Source: Gammaproteobacteria bacterium | GTDB lineage: Bacteria; Pseudomonadota; Gammaproteobacteria; Burkholderiales; Thiobacillaceae | Direction of reading: 5' to 3' | DNA: 64,000 nt | NCBI GenBank assembly: GCA_018820765.1 | Contig: JAHJNN010000009.1 | Coordinates: 1-64,000 of the forward strand | Shown: in pieces, positions 34,946-45,334 of the stretch | Layout of the letters: every line of letters begins with the position of its first letter | Position numbering within the stretch: position 1 is the first letter of the stretch | Position numbers and translations under genes: made by a program | The notes under the pieces: generated by a model | Database searches by the model: none | Told to the model about the DNA's origin: nothing | The model's input: only the letters and a program-made list of their open reading frames with translations

Positions 34946-35644
34946 ATGCCCGTCGTCGACCTCAGCAAGTTGATATCGATATTTCTGGATTCCCGGGAAG
35001 CCAGCGCCAGACTGCGCTTCGCCCTGCGCGTTTCTGTGCTTCTGTGGGCTGCTGCATTGGTGTCCTGGCTCACACATGCCGATACCGCTCTTTTCCAGCG
35101 CGTCGAAGCGAACCGGATGCTCAAGGACTTGCATCCATTCTTTGAACTGTATTCGGAATGGGGCCTATTCATTTTCTACCTGTCATTCCTGGCATTGCTT
35201 GCGCTCGGGATCCTGAAAAAACATGCGCTGTTCAGGACTGTCGGACTGGCCTATTTTTTTGCACAGATCTTCGGGTCAGTACTGCTGGTCCATCTGATCA
35301 AGCTTGCTTCAGGACGCCCCCGCCCCCACGCGGCCAACGTGCGGGATGGCTTCTTTCAAGTCACCCATTTTGCCCAAGCCATTCATTCATCCTTTCCTTC
35401 CAGCCATGCCGTCGATGCAGCGGTGGGCGCGGTTTTCCTGGGGGTTCTTCTGCGTTCCCGGGCCGCCTCGATTCTGGCTTTGGCCGCCGCATTGCTGGTG
35501 GTCCTGTCCCGCGTTCTGACCGGCAAACATTATATGTCCGACGTATCGGCCGGCCTGGCTTTGGGGGTGGGGATTGTGGGTGTCGTCATGCACGTTTATC
35601 TACTGCCTCGCTGGCGCAAGATCGAAGCCGCCGCGGCGCCATAA
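34946..35644 (+). CDS. PAP2-family membrane phosphatase
   Basis: A 232-aa inner-membrane acid-phosphatase-fold protein with about six helices. The three PAP2 motifs are KLASGRPRPHA, SSFPSSHAVD and SRVLTGKHYMSDV, giving the catalytic Lys/Arg, Ser-His and Arg-His. Substrates in this family include undecaprenyl pyrophosphate and lipid A phosphates. It is divergent from the ArnT-like gene, suggesting a role in the polyprenyl-phosphate cycle or lipid A dephosphorylation. Confidence 0.9.
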   Translation: MPVVDLSKLISIFLDSREASARLRFALRVSVLLWAAALVSWLTHADTALFQRVEANRMLKDLHPFFELYSEWGLFIFYLSFLALLALGILKKHALFRTVGLAYFFAQIFGSVLLVHLIKLASGRPRPHAANVRDGFFQVTHFAQAIHSSFPSSHAVDAAVGAVFLGVLLRSRAASILALAAALLVVLSRVLTGKHYMSDVSAGLALGVGIVGVVMHVYLLPRWRKIEAAAAP

Positions 35645-35656
35645 TCCGCCGCTCTG

Positions 35657-36352
35657 TCAGCCTTGCTCGGCGTTCTCGCCCAGGGCCTCGTCGAGCGACT
35701 CGTCCAGCGCCACGCCACGCTGGCGGCGGTACAAATACACCCCAAAAGCCATGGACACCAGGAAAAGCGCGATTGCCAGCGCGAGCTTCAGCATGGGGGC
35801 GATATGCACCCCGCTACCGACCAGCGCGAACACCAGTGTCTGCGGCAGATAGCCGATCAGCGTGCCGGCAAAGAAATATGCGGGACGGATGCTGGAAATG
35901 CCCGCGGCCAGGTTGGTCAGCAGGTTGCTGCCGACAGGCAGTAGCCGGATCAGCACCGTCATCGAAAACGGGTGATCGTGGACGAAGCGGTCGAAGCGCC
36001 CGGCGCGCTCGCCCAGCCGGGCGCGCAGGAAGCCCTTGCCGAAGAAGCGCGCGTAGGCAAAGCTCAGCATGCAGCCCAGCAAGGCGGCCAGCGCGCCGAG
36101 CAGCATGCCCATCCCTACGCTGAAGGCATAGCCGCCGAGAAAGGCAATGACCTGGCGCGGCAGGCCGATGGCGGTGAACAGCCCGCCCATCAGCAGGAAC
36201 AGCAGTGCGCCGTTGAGCCCGTGGCCGCGCACCCGCGCGTCGATCCAGGCCTCGTTGACGCTGCTGCCGAGGTCGCTGGTCTTGAACAGGTAGCCGAGCA
36301 GCGCCAGGCTCAGGATCAGCGCCAGGCCCTTGAGGATGACGCGCGCGCGCAT
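35657..36352 (-). CDS. TVP38/TMEM64 (VTT/DedA-like) membrane protein
   Basis: A 231-aa inner-membrane protein with about six helices. The VTT signature is present: AIGLPRQVIAFLGGYAFSVG, GCMLSFAYARFFGKGFL, HPFSMTVLIRLLPVGSN, and the re-entrant IGYLPQTLVFALVGS. Relatives of this fold can flip lipids such as undecaprenyl phosphate. The ATG overlaps the GT2 stop (TAATG), so the two are translated together. Confidence 0.9.
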   Translation of the reverse strand: MRARVILKGLALILSLALLGYLFKTSDLGSSVNEAWIDARVRGHGLNGALLFLLMGGLFTAIGLPRQVIAFLGGYAFSVGMGMLLGALAALLGCMLSFAYARFFGKGFLRARLGERAGRFDRFVHDHPFSMTVLIRLLPVGSNLLTNLAAGISSIRPAYFFAGTLIGYLPQTLVFALVGSGVHIAPMLKLALAIALFLVSMAFGVYLYRRQRGVALDESLDEALGENAEQG

Positions 36353-37101
36353 TACAGGTCGGAATCGGGCTCGATTGCCGGCAGGCGCACCCGCCGCTGC
36401 AACCAGGCGACGCCGAACAGGTCGACGATGCCCACCCACAGCCGGTTGTGCACGCCGTACTTGGAGGTGCCGCGTTCGCGCGCGCGGTGGTGCACCGGCA
36501 CCGACACCACGGCGCCGCCGTTGCGCATCACCAGCGCGGGCAGGAAGCGGTGCATGTGGTTGAAGTTGGGTAGTTGCAGGAAGGTCTCGCGGGCGAACAC
36601 CTTGAGGCCGCAGCCGGTGTCGGGCGTGTTGTCTTTGAGCATGCGCGAGCGCACGCCGTTGGCGATTTTCGACGAGATGCGGCGCAGGAAGGTATCGTTG
36701 CGTTTGGAGCGCCAGCCTGCCAGCAATTCCAGGTTGGCGGGTTGCGCCGGGTTGGCCAGCTGCGCCAGCAGCGCCGGGATGTCGGCGGGATCGTTCTGGC
36801 CGTCGCCGTCGAGGGTGGCGATCCATTCGTAGCGCGCCGCGCTCACCCCGGTCGTCACCGCGCGGCTCTGCCCGCACGATTCGCGGTGGCGGATCACCCG
36901 CAGCATCGGGAATTCGGCCTTCAGCGCATCCAGGCGCGCCTGGGTGGCGTCGGTGCTGCCGTCGTTGACGTAGAGGATTTCGAACGTGGTGTTGCCGGAC
37001 AGCGCCGCCGCGATCTCGCGCACCAGCGGCTCGACGTTGTCCTGTTCGTTCTTGACGGGTACGACCACGGACAGCCTGCCGTGGTAGGCATGTTTCGGCA
37101 T
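36352..37101 (-). CDS. GT2 family glycosyltransferase (dolichyl/undecaprenyl-phosphate sugar synthase type)
   Basis: A 249-aa GT-A fold enzyme with SVVVPVKNEQDNVEPL, ILYVNDGSTDATQ, the metal-binding ATLDGDGQNDPADIP and the DPM-like DTGCGLKVFARE. It has no transmembrane domain, so it is predicted to load a sugar on undecaprenyl phosphate from the cytosol side. Coupled with the TVP38 gene downstream and near an ArnT-like transferase, it could supply the sugar donor for lipid A or glycan modification. Confidence 0.9.
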   Translation of the reverse strand: MPKHAYHGRLSVVVPVKNEQDNVEPLVREIAAALSGNTTFEILYVNDGSTDATQARLDALKAEFPMLRVIRHRESCGQSRAVTTGVSAARYEWIATLDGDGQNDPADIPALLAQLANPAQPANLELLAGWRSKRNDTFLRRISSKIANGVRSRMLKDNTPDTGCGLKVFARETFLQLPNFNHMHRFLPALVMRNGGAVVSVPVHHRARERGTSKYGVHNRLWVGIVDLFGVAWLQRRVRLPAIEPDSDL

Positions 37102-37127
37102 GAAGATCAGCGTGGTCGAATTGTGTG

Positions 37128-37218
37128 TGGCGGAGAGGGCGGGATTCGAACCCGCGTTAGGATATTATCCTAAACACGCTTTCCAGGCGTGCGACTTAAA
37201 CCGCTCATCCACCTCTCC
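37128..37218 (-). tRNA. tRNA-Ser (anticodon GGA)
   Basis: A 91-nt class II tRNA on the minus strand including an encoded CCA end. The acceptor GGAGAGG pairs with CCTCTCC, with discriminator G. The anticodon loop is CTGGAAA in a CACGC/GCGTG stem, so the anticodon is GGA, reading UCC/UCU. The long variable arm (TTTAGGATAATATCCTAA) is characteristic of serine tRNAs. The T-loop GGTTCGAATCC is intact. It lies 27 bases upstream of the GT2 gene on the same strand. Confidence 0.97.
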
Positions 37219-37361
37219 GAGAGCCGCGCATTCTAATCGAGAGGCGGGGCTAAGGCAAACTGAACGGCCGCCGCGCACAGGACGCGCGGCCTCCAGCGGA
37301 GAGGGATACTATTTCCCGGGCAAGCGCTAGTGCGGCGTGGTGTACTGCGCCCAGTCCGTGC

Positions 37362-37907
37362 TCATGCCGTCAAAACACGCCCGGTATTCGGGTGAAGCAA
37401 GGGGGTTTTCTCGCTATCGCTCAGTGCGATGCGGACAGGGTTGCCGTCCAGTTCGCCTTCGCAAAACTCATAGTTCACCTGCCCCTCGAGCTCGAACTGG
37501 CGAAAGCTGTGCAAGCGGCCATTGTGGTGATGCAGATTGATGTATGCGTGTGACGGGTGGATGGGTCTCCAAGGCGGCGCACTGGAAAAGAAATCCCGCA
37601 CCAGCCTGCCCTCGGCGTCGTAGACATTGACCTCGGCGATATGGATCGCTTCGGGCAGCTTGGCATCGCGCTGTATCCGCGACAGCAGGCGCCCCGTCCC
37701 CGCGTCGTAATAGCTTGTGACGCGATAGTGATAACCGGCCGCGGCGACGCCTTCATATTTTCCGGTTGTTTCCTCGGTGCGGACGGTGTGCCGGGCAAGC
37801 TGCTGCTCATGCAGGGCGTACACCGCGCGATGAAATTCCGGGCGCGATGGCGCTGCAACCGCCATCTGTGCTGCGCACAGGCCAAGTATGAGTATCCAGA
37901 ACTTCAT
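37362..37907 (-). CDS. Predicted secreted protein of unknown function (181 aa)
   Basis: The ATG at 37907 follows GGGAG eight bases upstream. A signal peptide (ILILGLCAAQMAVAA) precedes a soluble domain. Within it are a charged N-terminal helix, repeated Tyr-rich strands (YHYRVTSYYDAGTGRLLSR, VNVYDAEGRLVRDFF) and HHHNGRLHSFRQFEL. These short strand-turn units (YDAGTGRLL, YDAEGRLV) are like beta-repeat folds. It is likely periplasmic and lies downstream of a secreted TPR protein on the same strand. I do not recognise a family. Confidence 0.7.
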   Translation of the reverse strand: MKFWILILGLCAAQMAVAAPSRPEFHRAVYALHEQQLARHTVRTEETTGKYEGVAAAGYHYRVTSYYDAGTGRLLSRIQRDAKLPEAIHIAEVNVYDAEGRLVRDFFSSAPPWRPIHPSHAYINLHHHNGRLHSFRQFELEGQVNYEFCEGELDGNPVRIALSDSEKTPLLHPNTGRVLTA

Positions 37908-37962
37908 GTCGACGTCTCCCGCATGTTCCGTTGATTGATCAAACGCGCGCCCTTTGGCAGGA

Positions 37963-38781
37963 TCATTGTCGTCCCCCCTGCTTTGAGCCGCCGCCGATTT
38001 CGCTGCGCTCGGACCAGTTGCTCTCGGGCAGAAACTCGGCGCGTTCGGCGATGGCCTTTGCTTCATCTGCCCGTCCCAGTGCCTCCAGGACGGTCGATTT
38101 CAGGAACAGCGAATCCCGGCTGTCGGGATCGAGCCGGAGACCGGCATCGACGATCTCCAGCGCTTCCCGGGGCTGGCCCCGCAGGTGGAAGCAGATGGCC
38201 AGGTTGTGGTAAGCCTTCTGGTAGTCCGGATCCAGGCGGATCGCAGTGGAGAAGTGTTTGGCCGCCAAACCGATGCGCTTGTGCTTGGCATGCACCACGC
38301 CGAGATCGTCGTGGGCTTCCGCGTTATCCGGGTCAAGCTCGATGGCGCGGGTCAGGTCGCGCTCGGCTTCAGTCAGATGGTTGCGCCAGATGTTGCGCAC
38401 GCCGCGCTTGGTGTACGCGACGGAACTGTCGGGGTGACGCCGAATATAGACGTCGAAGTCGGTAATGCCCTCGTCCACCCGGCCCATGCGCCCGAGGGCC
38501 ATGCCGCGCCCGAAATAGGCATTGTCCTGGCGGTCGTCCAGCCTGATGGCGGCCGTGTAGCTCTCCACCGCCCCGTATAAATCGTTCAGGGCATAGTAGG
38601 CGTCACCGCGCAGCGTATAGAGGCCGGCCTGGGCCGGAGCCGCCTCGATCAGGCGATTGGTTTTTTCCAGGGCGGCGAGTGCCGCCTCCCGCGTCTGAAA
38701 CCCTGCGCCGGCCACGGACGCCCAAAGCACCGCCATGACAGCCAGAATCGCACTGGAAGCCCTTGAACCGGTTCGTTTCAT
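37963..38781 (-). CDS. Secreted TPR-repeat protein
   Basis: A 272-aa protein from ATG 38781, after GGAGG at 7-base spacing. A signal sequence (SSAILAVMAVLWASVAGA) is followed by five or six tetratricopeptide repeats across residues 50-240, for example DLYGAVESYTAAIRLDD and LTEAERDLTRAIELDPDN. TPR proteins are scaffolds; partners are unknown. The extended frame from 38982 runs antisense to grpE and is rejected. It is divergent from grpE, so its promoter must share the 38782-38923 region with the heat-shock promoter. Confidence 0.85.
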   Translation of the reverse strand: MKRTGSRASSAILAVMAVLWASVAGAGFQTREAALAALEKTNRLIEAAPAQAGLYTLRGDAYYALNDLYGAVESYTAAIRLDDRQDNAYFGRGMALGRMGRVDEGITDFDVYIRRHPDSSVAYTKRGVRNIWRNHLTEAERDLTRAIELDPDNAEAHDDLGVVHAKHKRIGLAAKHFSTAIRLDPDYQKAYHNLAICFHLRGQPREALEIVDAGLRLDPDSRDSLFLKSTVLEALGRADEAKAIAERAEFLPESNWSERSEIGGGSKQGGRQ

Positions 38782-38868
38782 GGCACGTCCTCCCCGTTTG
38801 GGATAAGACGGCGAGGCGTGCCGCTTTATTCCGGTTTTTCGATTCCGACCGGCTTGTTTGACCAGGGG

Positions 38869-38894
38869 CTTGAAAACCCTACTCCCGCCCCCAC
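38869..38894 (+). promoter_or_regulatory. Sigma-32-type heat-shock promoter for grpE
   Basis: A perfect -35 CTTGAAA (38869-38875) and a -10 CCCCAC (38889-38894) are separated by 13 bases. The heat-shock consensus is CTTGAAA-N13/14-CCCCATNT. It lies 29 bases before the grpE ATG at 38924. Confidence 0.82.
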
Positions 38895-38923
38895 CTCTCC
38901 GCGAGGACCAACTGGGAGCACAC

Positions 38924-39445
38924 ATGCAGGACGAAATCAAAAACGACACGCCGCCGGCCGAAAGCCACGAAAAGGACACCATGCCGAGCCTGGAAGCGCT
39001 GCTGAAGGCAGCCGAACTCCAGGCGGCCGAGCATCACGATGCCTGGCTGCGCGCCAAGGCGGAAACCGAGAACATGCGCCGCCGTGCGGCGGAAGACGTC
39101 GACAAGGCGCGCAAGTTCGCGGTGGAGAACTTCGCCAGCGAGCTGATGGCGGTAAAGGACAGCCTGGAAGCCGCGCTGGCGGTCGAGTCGCCGAGCGTGG
39201 AAAACCTGAAGGACGGCGTCGAACTGACCCTGAAGCAGCTGACCGCCGCCTTCGGCAAATTCAACCTCGTCGACATCGCCCCGCTGGGCGAGAAGTTCGA
39301 TCCGCACCAGCACCAGGCGATCCAGGTGGTCGAGTCCGACCAGCCGGCCAACACGGTGGTCACGGTGCTGCAGAAAGGCTACCGCCTTAACGAGCGCACG
39401 CTGCGGCCGGCGCTGGTGATGGTGGCCAAGGGCAAGGACGCTTGA
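38924..39445 (+). CDS. grpE: Nucleotide exchange factor GrpE
   Basis: A 173-aa cochaperone that releases ADP from DnaK. It has a long coiled N-terminal helix ([29 protein letters not shown]) and the GrpE signature in the C-terminal beta domain, [22 protein letters not shown], with [20 protein letters not shown]. The ATG at 38924 follows GGGAG; an earlier in-frame start would lie in the promoter. It is first in the grpE-dnaK-dnaJ set. Confidence 0.96.
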   Translation: MQDEIKNDTPPAESHEKDTMPSLEALLKAAELQAAEHHDAWLRAKAETENMRRRAAEDVDKARKFAVENFASELMAVKDSLEAALAVESPSVENLKDGVELTLKQLTAAFGKFNLVDIAPLGEKFDPHQHQAIQVVESDQPANTVVTVLQKGYRLNERTLRPALVMVAKGKDA

Positions 39446-39454
39446 ACCGCCCTT

Positions 39455-39482
39455 ATTGAAATCGGCGCCACCCCCCCCACAT
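39455..39482 (+). promoter_or_regulatory. Second sigma-32-type promoter ahead of dnaK
   Basis: ATTGAAA (39455-39461), N13, then CCCCACAT (39475-39482) gives six of seven -35 positions and a near-perfect -10 in the 72-base grpE-dnaK gap. It would let dnaK be induced separately from grpE. Confidence 0.7.
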
Positions 39483-39517
39483 TCGAATCAATTCAAACTT
39501 TTTAGAAGGAACGCATC

Positions 39518-41434
<1,917 letters not shown>

Positions 41435-41436
41435 GG

Positions 41437-41556
41437 GGGTCAGGGGTCGGGATTCAGGGATCAGGGAAAGTCGCGCTTCGCGCGGCTTTTTCCGTTTCCA
41501 GCCAATGCCGACTCGCTGTTCCCTGAATCCTGACCCCTGAATCCTGACCCCCTGCT
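41437..41556. repeat. GGGTCAGGATTCAGG-family inverted repeat between dnaK and dnaJ
   Basis: The left arm has GGGGGTCAGGGGTCGGGATTC and the right arm TGAATCCTGACCCC repeated, closing 15 bases before dnaJ, so the whole spacer is this element. Inside it, GTCGCGC-TTC-GCGCGGC followed by TTTTT (41470-41491) looks like an intrinsic terminator, so dnaJ expression may be attenuated. Confidence 0.8.
41470..41491 (+). terminator. Terminator-like hairpin between dnaK and dnaJ
   Basis: A 7-bp stem (GTCGCGC with GCGCGGC, one G-T pair) with a TTC loop is followed by five T residues. It probably reduces read-through from dnaK to dnaJ. Confidence 0.65.
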
Positions 41557-42672
41557 ATGAGCAAACGCGACTACTACGAAGTCCTCGGCGTCGCCAAGAA
41601 CGCCTCGGACGAAGAAATCAAAAAGGCCTACCGCAAGCTGGCCATGAAGCACCATCCTGACCGCAACCCGGACGACAAGGGCGCGGAGGAGAAATTCAAG
41701 GAGGCCAAGCAGGCCTACGAAATCCTGTCCGACTCGGACAAACGCGCCGCCTACGACCAGTTCGGCCACGCCGGGGTCGACCAGCAGGCCGGCATGGGCG
41801 GCGGTTACGGCGGCAGCGGATTTTCCGATGCCTTCTCGGACATCTTCGGCGACATCTTCGGCGGCGGGGGCGGCGCCCGCCGCGACCGCGTCTACCGCGG
41901 CGCCGACCTGCGCTACAACCTGGAAATCGGGCTGGAAGAAGCGGCGCGCGGCACCGAGACCAAGATCCGCATTCCGACTCTGGAAGAGTGCGGCGTGTGT
42001 CACGGCAGCGGCGCCAAGCCGGGCACCACGCCGACCACCTGCACCACCTGCGGCGGTCACGGCCAGGTGCGCATCCAGCAGGGCTTCTTCTCGGTGCAGC
42101 AGACCTGCCCGCGCTGCGGCGGCACCGGCAAGATGGTGGCCGACCCCTGCATCGCCTGCCATGGCGAAGGCCGCGTCAAGAAGCACAAGACGCTGTCGGT
42201 GAAGATTCCCGCCGGGGTCGACAGCGGCGACCGCATCCGCCTGGGCGGCGAAGGCGAAGCCGGGGTCAACGGCGGTCCGTCGGGCGATCTCTATGTGGTG
42301 ATCCACCTCAAAGATCACCCGGTGTTCAAGCGCGACGGCAACGACCTGCATTGCGAAATGCCGATCAGCTTTGCCACCGCCGCCCTCGGCGGCGAGGTCG
42401 AAATTCCCACCCTTGAAGGCCACGCCAAGATCAGGATTCCGGCCGAAACGCAGTCGGGCAAGGTGTTCCGCCTGCGCGGCAAGGGCATCAAGGGCGTGCG
42501 CAGCAACGCGCCGGGCGATTTGCTGTGCCACATGCAGATCGAAACGCCGGTGAACCTGTCCGAACGCCAGCGCGAATTGTTGCGCGAGTTCGAAGCCCTG
42601 AGCCCGGGGCGGAACAACAACCCGCGTGCACAATCGTTCATGGACAAGGTCAAGTCGTTCTTCGGGCAGTAA
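41557..42672 (+). CDS. dnaJ: Chaperone protein DnaJ (Hsp40)
   Basis: A 371-aa type I J-protein. The J-domain has the HPD tripeptide in [14 protein letters not shown] Gly-rich region ([10 protein letters not shown]) follows. The zinc domain has four CxxCxGxG-type motifs: [32 protein letters not shown] and [11 protein letters not shown]-terminal substrate-binding domains complete it. It stimulates the ATPase of DnaK. It follows dnaK after a repeat-filled spacer. Confidence 0.97.
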   Translation: MSKRDYYEVLGVAKNASDEEIKKAYRKLAMKHHPDRNPDDKGAEEKFKEAKQAYEILSDSDKRAAYDQFGHAGVDQQAGMGGGYGGSGFSDAFSDIFGDIFGGGGGARRDRVYRGADLRYNLEIGLEEAARGTETKIRIPTLEECGVCHGSGAKPGTTPTTCTTCGGHGQVRIQQGFFSVQQTCPRCGGTGKMVADPCIACHGEGRVKKHKTLSVKIPAGVDSGDRIRLGGEGEAGVNGGPSGDLYVVIHLKDHPVFKRDGNDLHCEMPISFATAALGGEVEIPTLEGHAKIRIPAETQSGKVFRLRGKGIKGVRSNAPGDLLCHMQIETPVNLSERQRELLREFEALSPGRNNNPRAQSFMDKVKSFFGQ

Positions 42673-42796
42673 AGGGGACCGTTGGAAGCACGGCCCATGC
42701 GGGCCAGACAGCGCGGCGCATCGCGCCCGCGCTTCACGGCCTGCGCTTTTTTTCACGCTGCACTATGCTGACTAAAACCAACAGGAGACCGATCCC

Positions 42797-43300
42797 ATGC
42801 GCAAACCCTCACTGATCGCAGCAGGCTGCGCCGCCTTGCTTACCTTGCCCGCAATCGCCGCAGACGTCCCCGTCATCGTCAAGATCCCCAGGCTCACCGT
42901 GGAAGCGTCGGAGAAACTCGCCCGTGCGGCGATGGATGCCTGCCGCAAGCAGGGCATTCAGATCGGCGTGACCGTGGTTGACCGCAGCGGCGACGCCATG
43001 GTGGTGATGCGCGACACGCTGGCACCGCGGGTCACCCTGCAGATCAGCCAGCAGAAGGCCTACACCGCGGTCAACTTCAACGCGGCCACGTCCGCGATGG
43101 AGAATCGCTTCACCCAGCCTTTCTCGGTCGGCAAGGTCGACGGCCTGGTGTTTTCCGCGGGCGGCGTGCCGATCGAAGCCGCAGGCAACATCATCGGCGC
43201 CGTCGGCGTTTCCGGCGCGGCCACCGGGGCACAAGACGAAGCGTGCGCCCGTGCCGGCATCGAGTCCATCCAGTTCGAGCTCGAATCCGCGAGCCTGTGA
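42797..43300 (+). CDS. GlcG/HbpS-like heme-binding-type protein, secreted
   Basis: A 167-aa protein with a signal peptide (LIAAGCAALLTLPAIAA) and the GlcG/HbpS (DUF336) fold. Residues about 35-165 include LTVEASEKLARAAMDAC, GVTVVDRSGDAMVVMRDT, KAYTAVNFNAATSAM, and the conserved FSAGGVPIEAAGNIIGAVGVSG. HbpS-type relatives bind heme, others are glycolate-linked; neither can be confirmed here. The ATG follows CAGGAGA. It stands alone between dnaJ and tcdA. Confidence 0.85.
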   Translation: MRKPSLIAAGCAALLTLPAIAADVPVIVKIPRLTVEASEKLARAAMDACRKQGIQIGVTVVDRSGDAMVVMRDTLAPRVTLQISQQKAYTAVNFNAATSAMENRFTQPFSVGKVDGLVFSAGGVPIEAAGNIIGAVGVSGAATGAQDEACARAGIESIQFELESASL

Positions 43301-43306
43301 TCCATC

Positions 43307-43326
43307 GGCCGGGGCACGCCCCGGCC
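43307..43326 (+). terminator. GC-rich hairpin after the GlcG/HbpS-like gene
   Basis: GGCCGGGG pairs with CCCCGGCC around a CACG loop seven bases after the stop codon. The following T-run is short and delayed (ATTTTT after 12 bases), so termination strength is uncertain. Confidence 0.6.
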
Positions 43327-43446
43327 TCGTCCCCCGATTTTTCAGCGCGCCGGACGCGGTATGATTCGCGTCATGTTCGCGTTCTGTCCGCCTGAATCCC
43401 TGATCGTGCCTGCCGCTCGGAGAGCAGGCCCTGTGCGGGCCCATTC

Positions 43447-44256
43447 ATGACCGATCTCTTCCACAGCGAACACGCGATCGATTTCGAGCGCCGCTTCGGC
43501 GGCATGCGTCGCCTCTATGGCAGCGCGGCTTTCGAACGCTTCCAGCAGGCGCACGTCTGCGTCATCGGCATCGGCGGCGTCGGTGCCTGGACCGCCGAGG
43601 CGCTGGCGCGCTCGGCCATCGGCCGCCTCACCCTGATCGATCCAGACCACCTGGCCGAATCCAACATCAACCGCCAGGTTCACGCGCTCACGCACGAACT
43701 CGGCAAATCCAAGATCCAGGCCATGACGGAACGCATCCATGCGATCAACCCGCGCTGCCGGGTGACAGGCGTGGAAGAATTCCTGACCGCGGAGAATGCC
43801 GCCGAACTGCTGGCGCACGGTTTCGACTACGTGGTGGATGCCATCGACAGCGCCCGTGCCAAGACCGCGCTGATCGCCCACTGCCGCCGCCGGCGCGTCC
43901 GGCTGGTCTGCGTCGGCGCCGCCGGCGGCCAAAGCGACCCCGGCCGGGTGCAGCTGGCCGACCTCGCCCGCACCACCGAAGACCCGCTGCTGTCCAAGGT
44001 GCGCGCCAGCCTGCGCCGCGAACATGGCTTTCCGCGCGAACCCGGGAAGAAATTCGGCGTCGACTGCGTCTATTCCACCGAGCCCCTCACCTATCCGAGC
44101 GCCGAGGGCGGCGTGTGCTACGAACGCCCGGAGGACGCCCACCTGCACGGGCTCAATTGCGCCGGCTTCGGCTCGTCGGTGTGCGTGACCGCGACTTTCG
44201 GCCTGCGCGCGGCCGCGCAGGTGCTTAACCGATTGGCCGCGCCGCAATCGAAGTAA
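43447..44256 (+). CDS. tcdA: tRNA threonylcarbamoyladenosine dehydratase TcdA
   Basis: A 269-aa E1-like enzyme that converts t6A to cyclic ct6A. The nucleotide-binding loop is CVIGIGGVGAWTAEALAR, followed by LTLIDPDHLAESNINRQ. The conserved DYVVDAIDSARAKTAL and the C-terminal Cys-containing GLNCAGFGSSVCVTATFG are present. N-terminal RRFGGMRRLYG is a TcdA signature. With tsaE and the yciO-type gene in the same window, this is the third gene of t6A metabolism, though they are not linked. Confidence 0.95.
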   Translation: MTDLFHSEHAIDFERRFGGMRRLYGSAAFERFQQAHVCVIGIGGVGAWTAEALARSAIGRLTLIDPDHLAESNINRQVHALTHELGKSKIQAMTERIHAINPRCRVTGVEEFLTAENAAELLAHGFDYVVDAIDSARAKTALIAHCRRRRVRLVCVGAAGGQSDPGRVQLADLARTTEDPLLSKVRASLRREHGFPREPGKKFGVDCVYSTEPLTYPSAEGGVCYERPEDAHLHGLNCAGFGSSVCVTATFGLRAAAQVLNRLAAPQSK

Positions 44257-44497
44257 GCGGCGCGCCTTCTATTCCGGCTTCGCCCCGCACGCCTTTTTTG
44301 CCGCTTTTCCGGGAACGAGGCGGGGACATCTCACCCCATTTGTTATTAAAGGATTCTATTTACCCATCCGTAACACTAATATTATTCATCTGGCAGACGG
44401 CTAGGGGTCTCGAACCTGCGACCCTCCTTGCATCGACCGGACACCTCGATTGTTCCGAGGCTCCGCAGGCTGTCTTTAATATCGGGAGGTTTGACGA
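44257..44497. other. Intergenic region with tRNA 3'-end-like sequence
   Basis: A 241-base spacer before the PhnD-like gene. From 44391 to 44475 the minus strand ends in CCA after discriminator G. It has TTCGA in a T-loop-like place, and its ends AGACAGC and GCCGTCT pair at six of seven positions. The D-arm is missing and the T-stem is poor, so a working tRNA is unlikely. A 67-codon frame here is not credible as a gene. Confidence 0.4.
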
Positions 44498-45334
44498 ATG
44501 ACAGACTTGATGCGTTTTCTTTTGTTTGTGTTCACCCTGGTGCTGGGCCCTTCCGCGTTGGCAAGCGAAAAATCTCCGCTGACCTTGGGCGTGTTCCCCT
44601 ACGTCACCCCGGCTCAGCTGGCAGCCTTTCACGCCCCGCTCAAGGATTACCTGGCCAGAGGCCTGGACCGCCCGGTGACCTTGGTCACCGCGCCGGATTT
44701 CATGAGCTTTGTCGACCGCACCCGCGACGGCCAGTACGACATCGTCTTCACCGCCCCCCATCTTGGCCGCCTGGCGGAAACCCGCGATGGATACAAGCGC
44801 GTGGCCCAGACCAGCCATACCGTGCAGGGTTTTTTTCTTGCCCGCAAGGATTCGGACATCCGCAAGATCGAGGATCTGAGGGGAAAAACGGTGATGATCG
44901 CGCAAAAGGTCTCGATCGTTTATCAGATGGCGGAGCATACGCTGCGGGAAAATGGCCTCGTGCCCGGCGAGTCGGTGACGATCATCGACACACGCACCCA
45001 TAACAATGCCATGCACGCACCCCTGCGCGGCGAGGCCGATGCTTCGGTGACGGGCAAGCTGCTGTGGTATGTGCTGGACGACAAACAGAAGGAACCGTTG
45101 CAGATCATCGGCACGACCGAGGAAGCGCCGGGTTTCCTGGTCATGGCGCATCCGCGACTGGCCACGCAGGACGTCGACAAGATCAAAAACCTGCTGCTGG
45201 CTTTCCACCTGAAGCCAGGCAGCGCGTCCTACTTCACCACCAATGGGTACGAGAAATTTCAAGCCGTCGATGACCGCACCATGAAAGGGCTTGATCCCTA
45301 TACCCGGATATTCCTCAAGCCGACGAGTCCGTGA
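44498..45334 (+). CDS. PhnD-like periplasmic binding protein
   Basis: A 278-aa type II periplasmic binding protein of the phosphate/phosphite/phosphonate family. The signal peptide RFLLFVFTLVLGPSALA is followed by LTLGVFPYVTPAQLAA, QYDIVFTAPHLGRLAET, and IRKIEDLRGKTVMIAQ. Good ribosome-binding site GGGAGG lies upstream. No ABC permease or ATPase follows; instead the stop overlaps a GGDEF-EAL sensor gene (GTGA). This suggests a sensory role, not transport. The ligand is not predictable: PhnD relatives bind phosphonates, phosphite, or other small acids. Confidence 0.85.
   Translation: MTDLMRFLLFVFTLVLGPSALASEKSPLTLGVFPYVTPAQLAAFHAPLKDYLARGLDRPVTLVTAPDFMSFVDRTRDGQYDIVFTAPHLGRLAETRDGYKRVAQTSHTVQGFFLARKDSDIRKIEDLRGKTVMIAQKVSIVYQMAEHTLRENGLVPGESVTIIDTRTHNNAMHAPLRGEADASVTGKLLWYVLDDKQKEPLQIIGTTEEAPGFLVMAHPRLATQDVDKIKNLLLAFHLKPGSASYFTTNGYEKFQAVDDRTMKGLDPYTRIFLKPTSP

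Noticed and set aside
44298-44501. 67-codon frame before the PhnD-like gene
   Set aside because: It crosses a tRNA-like remnant, has no ribosome-binding site and overlaps the true gene start.
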